Positions 43,238 to 52,682 of a stretch of DNA of 64,000 bases are shown here, in pieces. The position numbers were made by a program, and so were the translations under genes. The number at the start of each line of letters is the position of its first letter. The stretch's first letter is position 1. The stretch comes from Aphanomyces cochlioides (Eukaryota; Oomycota; Saprolegniomycetes; Saprolegniales; Verrucalvaceae), in NCBI GenBank assembly GCA_019828595.1, contig JAHQRK010000042.1, forward strand, positions 62,001 to 126,000, written 5' to 3'. The notes beneath the pieces are model-generated. The model was not told where the DNA came from, made no database searches, and was given only the letters and a program-made list of their open reading frames with translations.

Positions 43238-44634
43238 ATGAGTGACAACAACTTCTCCGATGTCCCAACTGAACTCGTGGACTGGGACCCACAAATCATC
43301 TCCCTCAACACCAATGGCTTCTCCAACAGTCATCGGTACATCCTCGACAAACTATCAAGTGTTCACGACGTTTCCTTTATCCAAGAAACCCGTTTCCGCA
43401 CGCCATGTCTCCACGACCGTGTTGCGTTCCATTGGCAACGCATCACAAACCACGAAGGCTCTTTGTTCTTTGAAGAGCCTATTTACCCTGAAGTATCCAC
43501 GTCGCCAGCCACTGGAGGTCTGGCTACGTTGATACATCCTCACTCTCCTTTGAAGAACGCCACTCAAGTCCCTCATGACAAACCAGTGCTTCGTGGTCGT
43601 TATCTACAAGTGCGATGTACTCTGGGCCCACTGACAGTCGTTCTCCACAATATCTATGCGCCGGCAGCCTTCCAAGAACGAGCAAGTTACTTCGAAGAAT
43701 TGCCACGCGACTTTCCTCCACATGCGCTCCACATTGTTGGAGGAGATTTCAACTGCACTCTCAACAAAGATTTGGATTCGTTGAGACCCAGTACCTCCAC
43801 CATGGCCGGCACCCTTCAACTGGAACAATGGATGCACAGTTTGTCTCTGGTGGATCTGTTTCGCCGTCAAAACCCCGTGGCAAGAACCTTCACAAGTCCC
43901 ACACTCACCAACCGACTCGACTACATATTTTGTTCGTCCACCTTGGCGGGTCTTCGTCATTGGAAGGCGACGCACATGCCACACGTTCCACAGGCTGACC
44001 ACGTGGCTTGTCGTATCATCACAAAGCGTCAAACATTGCGCCATGGCTCTGGATCATGGAAAGCTCCAACTTGGCTACTTCGTCTACCACGAGCGGCCGA
44101 GATTGTTCATGGATGTCTGGATCGATTTTTGGACAAGTCTCCAACATTCCACAATATCTCCAAGGCCTACGACATACTGGTCAATGATATCCGCTCCCAA
44201 CTCAAAGAATTCCATTCTCAACGATTGGAGAAACAACGTCTGCCGTTGAAGAAGTTAGCTGTCGAGATCGCTTCGCTTTTGCAAGTCCCCAACATGCGTC
44301 AAGATTCAGTGCTGGTGGATCGAGTGCGAGACCTTCAAAAGCAAATTCACGAGCTGCAAGATCGAGACAAGCAGTTTCGTCAAGACCAGGCGTTCCAACT
44401 TCACTTGTATAAAGCAGAGCGCTCGTCCAAGTTCCACTTCATGTCCCCTGTCCCTACCCCCTTGAAGAAGACAGTCTTCAAAGAGTTGGTGGATGTCAAT
44501 GGAAATGTTGTCTCCAATCAACAAGGCATGTCTGACGTCCTGGTCGACTACTACAAGGACTTGTTTGCAGCTCCCGACGTGCAGCGATCTGGAGACGAAG
44601 TGTCGTCATTTCTGACCCCATTGACTCGACACAA
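43238..44634 (+). CDS. ORF2 of the J/I hybrid, N-terminal piece
   Basis: ATG at 43238 (MSDNNFSD), residues 1-465 ending at LTRH, where M is inserted. The endonuclease is complete and the reverse transcriptase has only begun. The frame appears to continue into NAMQYLFQ, giving a 630-aa product that looks like an internal deletion. The TSD shows that it is really an insertion of M. Confidence 0.9.
44618..44634. repeat. TSD of copy M, left copy (16-17 bp)
   Basis: ccattgactcgacacaa at 44618-44634 is repeated at 45274-45290. The last a may belong to either side. Confidence 0.93.
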
Positions 44635-45127
44635 CGCCATGCAATATCTGTTTCAGTACCAAGACCCCAAGCCGACGTGTGTCTTCTGTCGTGTCAATGA
44701 GACGTACGAGCATTTCCTGTTCTCTTGTGGATATGGTCAATCTGTTTGGTATTTCTTCAAGACAATCCAGCGACTGCTCGAGTGTTCCTTTCCGTCAACG
44801 TGTCTGGAAATGTTCTACGAGACGCCCAAGCCGTCCGATGGATACTACATCCGTGGCTATCTGAAGATCTGGCCGATTGTCCGAGCCTGCGTGTATTATC
44901 AAATATGGCTCCAACGTGCCGATCGCACCTTTCGACCCGACCTCACAGCGAAGAGTCCGATGGAAGTTGCCATTCATGCTGCCTCTTTGATCAAGCTACA
45001 TCTACAACAGCTCCTGGTTGATCTCCCTCTCAAGAAGGGATACACCAAGGTATTCAATGTGCTCAAGCATCTATCTTCGGACCCCTGGTTACGTCAACAC
45101 GCCATTCCTGACAGCGTCGTTTCATGA
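44635..45127 (+). CDS. ORF2 of copy M, C-terminal fragment
   Basis: Residues about 1189-1351 (AMQYLFQYQDPKP to the TGA at 45125-45127). The zinc knuckle C1203-C1219 is present. It is fused in frame behind the J/I endonuclease, so an endonuclease-zinc knuckle protein without reverse transcriptase is encoded on paper. Confidence 0.92.
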
Positions 45128-45273
45128 GTGAGCTGACGGCTCACTCACTTCATCTCCTGTTCAATGACCACTTTGCCATATTCTGTTTTCCAAGTTCTAT
45201 TTATACAGTACGAGGCAAATTAGTAAGTCATTAGGGCCTTTGCTCAAAAATAAGGTTAATACAACTCATTTAA
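44635..45273 (+). mobile_element. LINE copy M, short 5'-truncated copy
   Basis: ORF2 C-terminus from residue 1188/1189 plus a full 3' UTR, inserted in J/I ORF2 after codon 465 in the same orientation and, by chance, in the same frame. Confidence 0.94.
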
Positions 45274-45428
45274 CCATTGACTCGACACAAGCAACTGCCA
45301 GAGCAAGCCCAGAAAGAGCTGTCGGCTCCCTTGCGCGCCAACGAGTTCTATCATGCTATTCGACACAGCAGTTCGAACTCAGCGCCAGGTCCCAACGCTC
45401 TGCCATTCGAAGTCCTCAAACTTGCACC
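45274..45428 (+). CDS. ORF2 of the J/I hybrid, short middle piece
   Basis: Runs from the right TSD of M (PLTRHKQLPEQ) to KLAP, about residues 461-512, where copy N is inserted. Open, and continues in frame into the N leader. Confidence 0.92.
45414..45428. repeat. TSD of copy N, left copy (15 bp)
   Basis: cctcaaacttgcacc at 45414-45428 is repeated at 52809-52823, directly flanking N on both sides with no extra bases. Confidence 0.96.
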
Positions 45429-45489
45429 ACTTCCGAATTTGCCTCGTACCCCTCAAGTCAAGAAGTTATCAAGTGCCGCCGCGCTCAAA
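45429..45489 (+). promoter_or_regulatory. 5' leader of copy N (61 nt)
   Basis: Begins acttccgaatttgcctcg. It has no ATG and is fully open in the ORF1 frame (LPNLPRTPQVKKLSSAAALK). Bases 45436-45449 are exactly complementary to 52743-52756 in the 3' UTR. A LINE needs an internal promoter near its 5' end; none is recognisable here. Confidence 0.75.
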
Positions 45490-48400
45490 ATGTCCAACGC
45501 CAACAGCTGTTCCGAGCTCCGTGAGACCAACACTCACGGAGTCACCATCATTCCAGGTATTGTATCACCTCACCCACTTTCGTCGTCCAATCAGGATGGC
45601 GGAAGTGGCGTGAGTAATGTCTCTACACCTAACCCTAGGGCCGAAGTGGAGGTCGAGTTCGACCCCAACAGCGTCTTTGGAGACCAATCTGCGTCTCGCT
45701 CCCCCAGCGCTTCACCTGGTGCTCCACTCGCCGGAGTTCCAGGGGGGGTCAACCTCAGTGGGTCAGTGGTTGACCCCCAGACCACTGTCGTTAACTTGTC
45801 TAGCGAAGCCCTCACTCAGGAGGGCGAACCACTGGGGCCTTGTGCCTGTGGTGGCTGCTTCCCTGGACTCCAATTGGAGTCGATCCCCAGTGAAGGCGGC
45901 GAGAAAACGGGGTGCATGCCAGCCCTAGAGGCTACGAGGGCCCCCCCTATGGGCACACCCTGCGGTTCTGTCTACTTCCCCCCAGGGGCCTCTTCGGAGG
46001 GGCGGGGGCGGTATCCCGATTTGGGTTCTCGCCGGAGCAATGGTGTACCCCAGTCACCGTGCTGCGGGGATGGCATGGATTCCCCTTCTACCCCTGTCAC
46101 TGGGGGTCTGGCCCCGGCCTTTCTCGTGACCAATGGGACTGAGCCAGCAGCCACCAACCGCGTCGCCCCCTGTGCTGAGCCTCCTAGAACGGGAGAGGAA
46201 GAAGAAAAATCTCAAGAGGACGTGGATATGGTCTCTGGAGACGCCGAGGGGAAGGATTCTACTGAAACCGAGGCCTTAACCGACGAGGGAAATACTCAAA
46301 TTCACTCTGAGGTTGATGGGTCAGGCGACATTAACGGCCAAGCGAAGCCGTGTGATACTCCTGGAGAAGTTATTCAAGAGGAACAATCGACAAACAATGA
46401 CAATGACCAGTCAAATCAAGACATTGTCGACAAATCCGTTGCTCAAGGAAATGGCGCTGTTGATCCTCCTACCGCGGCAGACAAAATACAAGGCGATCAA
46501 GAGCAACAAAACGCTGAAAAGGCCAATCCATGGACGCAAAAGGCTCCCGGCAAGGATTCAGCTTCGTCCAAGAAAGATTCCAAGCAAGGCAATGCCCCCA
46601 AAGGCGCAAAACACCGCAACACTGGTGCTCATGCTGTTGCCGATGACGATATTGCGCGATGCGAGGCCATGGCGGACGCATTCTACAAAGACTCTGGTGA
46701 CATGGACGCCTTCATTGAAAACATTTTGCTCACTCCCCAGTCCCAAGTGTACGAGCTCACAGTCAAGTTGGGCGAAGCCTACAAGGACTGGTCCGAAAAA
46801 GTCATCTGCGATCAATTTGTCAAGGAAAATCCTGGTTCGTTATGGGGCTCCAAATTTCCGAACATTTTGATCCACAAGAAGAACCCACAGACCATTGTGA
46901 TCTCAAGTTACAACTTGTCTACGTGCGTGGAAATGGGAGGCACAACGTTTCGACTTGGTGGCAAAGACTTCCTGGTTCCCAAGTACTCGCGTTATGGCAA
47001 CAACTACTACGTTACGTTCAACAAGGTCAGTCACCCTTCGATGGCCAAGGCGATTGTCAAGAAAATGGCTGCATTGACCAAGTCAGTGATAGCAGCATTC
47101 AACCCTACTGCTGGTCAGAACATCAAGTCGCCGCATTTGAGAGTCATTTTCAAGTCGCCTGCGCCTCCTGCAGTGTTGGTGCCAAAATCCGGCGACGCAC
47201 TACGCGAAATCACCATTACGGATCCGTCGGGTCAGCCTTTTGTCGTCGTGTTTCAGCACAAGATCGCTGCTCTGAACAAGACATTGCCTCCGTCGATTGT
47301 TTCACGACGTGCAGAGGCCAAGGCTGAAAAAGCGAAGGCAAAAGCGGCCAAGGCAGCGGCAAAATCTCCTCCGTCAGGAGAAAAAGAACCTGAACATGAT
47401 GGAGACGATCATGATCAAGACCCTGGAACAAATGCGGTAGGCGAGGCCGACTCAACTGAGGCCTCTGGAGATCGTCAAGACGAACAACCACAGCCAACAG
47501 CTCCTTCTCATGGCTCTGATGTCGATATGTCTGGTGACAGCGATCCCCCTAACAACAATGGACAAGACAAACAACAAGAAGATGTGGAAATGTCTACCAA
47601 CGAATCGCCCGCTCTTGCTCCACCAAGTGAGCAGCCCAAGAACTCGCTGGACCTTCAATTGGTAACGGGCTACCGGTCTGGACCAGCTCCAAAACGTACT
47701 TTGCCTTCGTCTCCACGTTTGGATCCCCTGCCGACATCCAACCGTTTTCATATCCTCGAAGAAGACGACGTGGAACTCTCGTTTGAAGACTTTGCAGTGC
47801 CTCGAATTGTATTGGAAGATTCAAGTGCGCCACGCCCGAAAAAGACCAAAGGCAAAGCGAAGAAACAACGACTTAACAAGTCTGCTGCAGCCCACCTCGA
47901 ATTGGCGAAGAAGATCATTCGAGACAAGAAAGTCGAAGGCAGTATCACCGAATGTCAACGCATTTTGCGAGATGATCCTCAGCTCGTTGCACATGCTATG
48001 TACGCACAAGATGAAGACCTCAGTTTGTTTCAGTCACTTGTTGCAACCAAGACTATTGAGCGCAAGATGGCTTTGTTAAAAGCTCAAGGCAAGCCTCACA
48101 ACTACAAACATCACGTCAACTTCATGGCTCAATACAAGATTCACCCGTCAGAAATCTTGGAAGAATTGACCACGGACATACCAGAGATCAAGCGCATCCT
48201 CTTTGCACTTGCTACGATTGACTTATTCCTCTCAAATCGGGCCCCAGACCTCTACACAAACTCGGAGGCACTGACTGTTCTATTGAACCAAGAAGCAACA
48301 AGATTGCCTGACACCAACTGCTTGACGGACTGGTCGCTGTTTGCTTTGATCGAAAACTTCAGCGACAATCTCGAGAAGTTCACTTTGCCGGCTCCCGTCT

Positions 48401-48528
48401 TGTCGGCCATCTCGATACTCAAAAGCATCACCAACAATTACCACATCGACGAGCTCTGCAGCAAAGCTCACCACTCCATGAACGCCGACGAAATTGATCC
48501 CCTCGATTTGGAGGACGATCAACTCTAA
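45490..48528 (+). CDS. ORF1 of copy N, intact (1,012 aa), function unassigned
   Basis: Starts MSNANSCSELRE and ends DLEDDQL with TAA. I recognise no CCHC knuckle or coiled-coil trimer as in vertebrate L1. Layout: Ser/Pro/Gly-rich start (1-230) with CACGGC; a strongly acidic stretch (about 230-290); a conserved globular region (about 415-600) with alternating strands and helices, including YYVTFNKV at 506; an Ala/Lys-rich helix (606-628); a second acidic stretch; a basic cluster RPKKTKGKAKKQR at 782-794 that could be a nuclear localisation or RNA-binding signal; and a helical C-terminus (about 795-1012). By analogy with other LINEs it should bind element RNA. An RRM-like fold in the middle is possible but not shown. 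The ATG is the first in the leader. Confidence 0.92.
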   Translation: MSNANSCSELRETNTHGVTIIPGIVSPHPLSSSNQDGGSGVSNVSTPNPRAEVEVEFDPNSVFGDQSASRSPSASPGAPLAGVPGGVNLSGSVVDPQTTVVNLSSEALTQEGEPLGPCACGGCFPGLQLESIPSEGGEKTGCMPALEATRAPPMGTPCGSVYFPPGASSEGRGRYPDLGSRRSNGVPQSPCCGDGMDSPSTPVTGGLAPAFLVTNGTEPAATNRVAPCAEPPRTGEEEEKSQEDVDMVSGDAEGKDSTETEALTDEGNTQIHSEVDGSGDINGQAKPCDTPGEVIQEEQSTNNDNDQSNQDIVDKSVAQGNGAVDPPTAADKIQGDQEQQNAEKANPWTQKAPGKDSASSKKDSKQGNAPKGAKHRNTGAHAVADDDIARCEAMADAFYKDSGDMDAFIENILLTPQSQVYELTVKLGEAYKDWSEKVICDQFVKENPGSLWGSKFPNILIHKKNPQTIVISSYNLSTCVEMGGTTFRLGGKDFLVPKYSRYGNNYYVTFNKVSHPSMAKAIVKKMAALTKSVIAAFNPTAGQNIKSPHLRVIFKSPAPPAVLVPKSGDALREITITDPSGQPFVVVFQHKIAALNKTLPPSIVSRRAEAKAEKAKAKAAKAAAKSPPSGEKEPEHDGDDHDQDPGTNAVGEADSTEASGDRQDEQPQPTAPSHGSDVDMSGDSDPPNNNGQDKQQEDVEMSTNESPALAPPSEQPKNSLDLQLVTGYRSGPAPKRTLPSSPRLDPLPTSNRFHILEEDDVELSFEDFAVPRIVLEDSSAPRPKKTKGKAKKQRLNKSAAAHLELAKKIIRDKKVEGSITECQRILRDDPQLVAHAMYAQDEDLSLFQSLVATKTIERKMALLKAQGKPHNYKHHVNFMAQYKIHPSEILEELTTDIPEIKRILFALATIDLFLSNRAPDLYTNSEALTVLLNQEATRLPDTNCLTDWSLFALIENFSDNLEKFTLPAPVLSAISILKSITNNYHIDELCSKAHHSMNADEIDPLDLEDDQL

Positions 48529-48606
48529 GGCTTCTATCCCCTGCTTCAATCCATTTCAACCTCCCCTCTGACCCCTCCATTCTACTCATTTTCATCTGTA
48601 CTCGTG
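48529..48606 (+). promoter_or_regulatory. ORF1-ORF2 spacer (78 nt), pyrimidine-rich and in frame
   Basis: Between the ORF1 TAA and the ORF2 ATG there are 26 sense codons and no ATG. The strand is rich in C and T. The same 78-nt spacer occurs in A, B, D, E, I, J/I and L. ORF2 must be reached by reinitiation, internal entry or readthrough of the TAA; the sequence alone does not decide. Confidence 0.8.
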
Positions 48607-51600
48607 ATGATTGACAACAACTTCTCCGATGTCCCAACTGAACTCGTGGACTGGGACCCACAAATCATCTCCCTCAACACCAATGGCTTCTCCAACAGTC
48701 ATCGGTACATCCTCGACAAACTATCAAGTGTTCACGACGTTTCCTTTATCCAAGAAACCCGTTTCCGCACGCCATGTCTCCACGACCGTGTTGCGTTCCA
48801 TTGGCAACGCATCACAAACCACGAAGGCTCTTTGTTCTTTGAAGAGCCTATTTACCCTGAAGTATCCACGTCGCCAGCCACTGGAGGTCTGGCTACGTTG
48901 ATACATCCTCACTCTCCTTTGAAGAACGCCACTCAAGTCCCTCATGACAACCCAGTGCTTCGTGGTCGTTATCTACAAGTGCGATGTACTCTGGGTCCAC
49001 TGACAGTCGTTCTCCACAATATCTATGCGCCGGCATCCTTCCAACAACGAGCAAGTTACTTCGAAGAATTGCCACGCGACTTTCCTCCACATGCGCTCCA
49101 CATTGTTGGAGGAGATTTCAACTGCACTCTCAACAAAGATTTGGATTCGTTGAGACCCAGTACCTCCACCATGGCCGGCACCCTTCAACTGGAACAATGG
49201 ATGCACAGTTTGTCTCTGGTGGATCTGTTTCGCCGTCAAAACCCCGTGGCACGAGCCTTCACAAGTCCCACACTCACCAACCGACTTGACTACATCTTTT
49301 GTTCGTCCACCTTGGCGGGTCTTCGTCATTGGAAGGCGACGCACATGCCACACGTTCCACAGGCTGACCACGTGGCTTGTCGTATCATCACAAAGCGTCA
49401 AACATTGCGCCATGGCTCTGGATCATGGAAAACTTCAACTTGGCTACTTCGTCTACCACGAGCGGCCGAGATTGTTCATGGATGTCTGGATCGATTTTTG
49501 GACAAGTCTCCAACATTCCACAATATCTCCAAGGCCTACGACATGCTGGTCAATGATATCCGCTCCCAACTCAAAGAATTCCATTCTCAACGATTGGAGA
49601 AACAACGTCTGCCGTTGAAGAAGTTAGCTGTCGAGATCGCTTCGCTTTTGCAAGTCCCCAACATGCGTCAAGATTCAGTGCTGGTGGATCGAGTGCGAGA
49701 CCTTCAAAAGCAAATTCACGAGCTGCAAGATCGAGACAAGCAGTTTCGTCAAGACCAGGCGTTCCAACTTCACTTGTACAAAGCAGAGCGCTCGTCCAAG
49801 TTCCACTTCATGTCCCCTGTCCCTACCCCCTTGAAGAAGACAGTCTTCAAAGAGTTGGTGGATGTCAATGGAAATGTTGTCTCCAATCAACAAGGCATGT
49901 CTGACGTCCTGGTCGACTACTACAAGGACTTGTTTGCAGCTCCCGAGGTGCAGCGATCTGGAGACGAAGTGTCGTCATTTCTGACCCCATTGACTCGACA
50001 CAAGCAACTGCCAGAGCAAGCCCAGAAAGAGCTGTCGGCTCCCTTGCGCGCCAACGAGTTCTATCATGCTATTCGACACAGCAGTTCGAACTCAGCGCCA
50101 GGTCCCAACGCTCTGCCATTCGAAGTCCTCAAACTTGCACCTCACAAGTGGTCGTTGGTATTGGAGCTGCTATTCACACACCAGCTCCATTCTCACCCTC
50201 GCTTGACTCCCATGCAACTTGTCAGTACGCTGGTGTTGCTGCACAAGAAAGGCCCCAAGTCACAAGCCAAGAACTATCGGCCCATTAGCCTACTCAACAC
50301 GGATGTGAAAATCCTGACGAGTATTCTGGCTTATCGACTCCAGCGCCACATTCGACACATCATCCACCCGGACCAGCAAGGCTTTATCCGTCGAAGCAAT
50401 ATCCAAACCAATATTGCACGACTGGATGACATGCTGCACCACATCAAACTACACAGTCCGTCCTCGATGGTGGCACTGCTTGACTTTGAGAAAGCTTTTG
50501 ATCGCGTGGACCACGCGTACTTGCTCCGCGTCCTCCGTCACTATGGCTTTCCCGAAACCTTTGTTGACATGGTTCGCGTACTGTACTCGGGCCGCAAGTC
50601 TCGCATCTTGGTGAACGGCTTCTTGTCCAAGCCAGTTCACATCTCACGCGGTGTGTTGCAAGGTGATCCACTGTCGCCACTTCTGTTTGTGATCGCTTTG
50701 GAACCGATGTGCCAACTCCTACGGCAACACTCCAACTATGGCATCAAGTGTGGGGATCGCTACCACACTGGGAGTTACTTTGCCGACGACTCGCAACTCT
50801 ATGCGGCAAATGAGACGTGCCTCCATCGGCAGCTTGCATTGGTTCAAACCTTTTGCGACAAGTCTGGTTTCCGACTCAACGTAGACAAGACCCAAATTCT
50901 GACCTACAGCCAGTTGAATGGGAACCTTGCCTCACTACAAGTTACTTCCGACAGTCCCGTGAAGGCTCTTGGTATCTTGGTTGCGCCCAATCTTTCTCCA
51001 TTGGCACGTTTCAATTACGTGTTTGAGAAGTTTGTGGCTCGCTTGTCTTTGTGGCTCTACAAGGCTCGAACCATGGCCGGAAAAGTCACTATCCTGCACA
51101 GCATATGTCTGCCTGTGTTATGGTACCAACTGGCTTTTGTCCCTGCCGACAAAGACCTGGCCAAAAAGATCGACAAGGCCATGCTTCAATTTATGCATGG
51201 TGAAGAAATCAACCCATCCTCCTCTGTCCATGGCCTCCGTTTGATCAAAAAGGAGATCCTATTCATGCCGAAGAAGTCCGGTGGCTTAGGCCTGCACCAT
51301 GCACTTGCTTTATGGCAACAACACAACCGCTCTGTCATGATCAGATGCATTCAAGCCATCACCACCCCACCCCGCAAGTCTGCCATGTCCGCCTGGATTA
51401 CGCCGGGCTATACTCTCCTCGAGAAGGCTTTTCATCCATGGGGTTCCCCCCGAGATCTCCTCTTGGCAAATGGCTCTTCTGCATTCATCAGACAACTGTA
51501 CAAGAATCCCAATATCACTCCAATGTGGAAAGCCTTATTGAGTAGCTGGTTTGAATCCCGCTGGACTCCGTACGGCTGTCCAAATCACATCTCATCTTTG

Positions 51601-52662
51601 GATGTTCCCCTTTGGCACAACTCGTATCTGCCTGGACTCGAAGACCTATACGATCAGTGCTCTACATCGACGCAAGACCAAGCCAATGTATTGGCTTCGC
51701 TTCACATCACGAAGTTGTCGCATTTGTTGACTCCGTGTCAGCGAGTTTGGCCAGCTTCGATCTTGTTCGACAAAATCAACCGTGCCTGCCGCCAAGCCAA
51801 TTTTGTCCCTCCAACGAAACAATGGATCTCAATCTTGGTGACCAAGTTATCACGATTGTTTGAGATTGTTTCTGAAGAGGATGCTCCCGTGTTCCACTTG
51901 CCGACGCCAAGCTCTGAATGGATGGAATGGCACTGGATGATACACCCTGACTCGAGTCCGATCTTGTTGGCGCTTGCGACTTCGAAATCGGCTAAGATCA
52001 GAGCTTCTCCAGCTGTCAGCTCGTCCATTCTTCCTACCAAGCATCTCAACCTGCCATCCAACTTTTACGAAGACCCCAAGCGCCTTACCCAACTTGCCGC
52101 CTTCCTCCAACCCGACCACATTCTCCCTCGATATGGAGAGTTCATTTTCAAGACCCTTCTCCGCGCCAACGCCATGCAATATCTGTTTCAGTACCAAGAC
52201 CCCAAGCCGACGTGTGTCTTCTGTCGTGTCAATGAGACGTACGAGCATTTCCTGTTCTCTTGTGGATATGGTCAATCTGTTTGGTATTCCTTCAAGGCGA
52301 TCCAGCGACTGCTCGAGTGTTCCTTTCCGTCCACGTGTCTGGAAATGTTCTACGAGACGCCCAAGCCGTCCGATGGATACTACATCCGTGGCTATCTGAA
52401 GATATGGCCGATTGTCCGAGCCTGCGTGTATTATCAAATATGGCTCCAACGTGCCGATCGCACCTTTCGACCCGACCTCACAGCGAAGAGTCCGATGGAA
52501 GTTGCCATTCATGCTGCCTCTTTGATCAAGCTACATCTACAACAGCTCCTGGTTGATCTCCCTCTCAAGAAGGGATACACCAAGGTATTCAATGTGCTCA
52601 AGCATCTATCTTCGGACCCCTGGTTACATCAACACGCCATTCCTGACAGCGTCGTTTCATGA
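48607..52662 (+). CDS. ORF2 of copy N, intact endonuclease-reverse transcriptase (1,351 aa)
   Basis: Makes the nick in target DNA and copies element RNA from it (target-primed reverse transcription). APE-type endonuclease, about residues 18-260: N24, E50 in QETR, Y140 in NIYAP, D170 and N172 in GGDFN, D228 in RLDYIF, D254-H255. Reverse transcriptase, about 500-800: NYRPISLL, D626 in LDFEKAFD, GVLQGDPLSP 682-691, YFADD 724-728. C-terminal CX2CX7HX4C knuckle C1203/C1206/H1214/C1219. This order is that of L1/Tx1-group LINEs; there is no RNase H domain that I can see. The start is the ATG at 48607 (MIDNNF); the GTG just before it is not used in eukaryotes. N has Y-S-F in VWYSFK where most copies have YFF. 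Confidence 0.96.
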   Translation: MIDNNFSDVPTELVDWDPQIISLNTNGFSNSHRYILDKLSSVHDVSFIQETRFRTPCLHDRVAFHWQRITNHEGSLFFEEPIYPEVSTSPATGGLATLIHPHSPLKNATQVPHDNPVLRGRYLQVRCTLGPLTVVLHNIYAPASFQQRASYFEELPRDFPPHALHIVGGDFNCTLNKDLDSLRPSTSTMAGTLQLEQWMHSLSLVDLFRRQNPVARAFTSPTLTNRLDYIFCSSTLAGLRHWKATHMPHVPQADHVACRIITKRQTLRHGSGSWKTSTWLLRLPRAAEIVHGCLDRFLDKSPTFHNISKAYDMLVNDIRSQLKEFHSQRLEKQRLPLKKLAVEIASLLQVPNMRQDSVLVDRVRDLQKQIHELQDRDKQFRQDQAFQLHLYKAERSSKFHFMSPVPTPLKKTVFKELVDVNGNVVSNQQGMSDVLVDYYKDLFAAPEVQRSGDEVSSFLTPLTRHKQLPEQAQKELSAPLRANEFYHAIRHSSSNSAPGPNALPFEVLKLAPHKWSLVLELLFTHQLHSHPRLTPMQLVSTLVLLHKKGPKSQAKNYRPISLLNTDVKILTSILAYRLQRHIRHIIHPDQQGFIRRSNIQTNIARLDDMLHHIKLHSPSSMVALLDFEKAFDRVDHAYLLRVLRHYGFPETFVDMVRVLYSGRKSRILVNGFLSKPVHISRGVLQGDPLSPLLFVIALEPMCQLLRQHSNYGIKCGDRYHTGSYFADDSQLYAANETCLHRQLALVQTFCDKSGFRLNVDKTQILTYSQLNGNLASLQVTSDSPVKALGILVAPNLSPLARFNYVFEKFVARLSLWLYKARTMAGKVTILHSICLPVLWYQLAFVPADKDLAKKIDKAMLQFMHGEEINPSSSVHGLRLIKKEILFMPKKSGGLGLHHALALWQQHNRSVMIRCIQAITTPPRKSAMSAWITPGYTLLEKAFHPWGSPRDLLLANGSSAFIRQLYKNPNITPMWKALLSSWFESRWTPYGCPNHISSLDVPLWHNSYLPGLEDLYDQCSTSTQDQANVLASLHITKLSHLLTPCQRVWPASILFDKINRACRQANFVPPTKQWISILVTKLSRLFEIVSEEDAPVFHLPTPSSEWMEWHWMIHPDSSPILLALATSKSAKIRASPAVSSSILPTKHLNLPSNFYEDPKRLTQLAAFLQPDHILPRYGEFIFKTLLRANAMQYLFQYQDPKPTCVFCRVNETYEHFLFSCGYGQSVWYSFKAIQRLLECSFPSTCLEMFYETPKPSDGYYIRGYLKIWPIVRACVYYQIWLQRADRTFRPDLTAKSPMEVAIHAASLIKLHLQQLLVDLPLKKGYTKVFNVLKHLSSDPWLHQHAIPDSVVS

Positions 52663-52682
52663 GTGAGCTAACGGCTCACTCA
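52660..52682 (+). promoter_or_regulatory. hairpin beginning with the ORF2 stop codon
   Basis: tgagtgagc / gctcactca, a perfect 9-bp stem with a 5-nt loop (taacg here, tgacg in most copies). The TGA stop is the first three bases of the stem. The same hairpin is present in C, D, E, G, I and M. H, O and P lack one t in the 3' arm, and L has one mismatch (tgagagagc). Confidence 0.85.

Noticed and set aside
43238..45127. 630-aa ORF2 with an apparent internal deletion (LTRH joined to NAMQY)
   Set aside because: The 16-17 bp TSD after 45273 shows that copy M was inserted; the missing part of ORF2 continues at 45274.
48526..48528. TAA as a sense codon (ciliate-type code), which would make ORF1 and ORF2 one protein
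   Set aside because: There are no TAA or TAG codons inside about 2,360 codons, while Gln is coded by CAA and CAG throughout.
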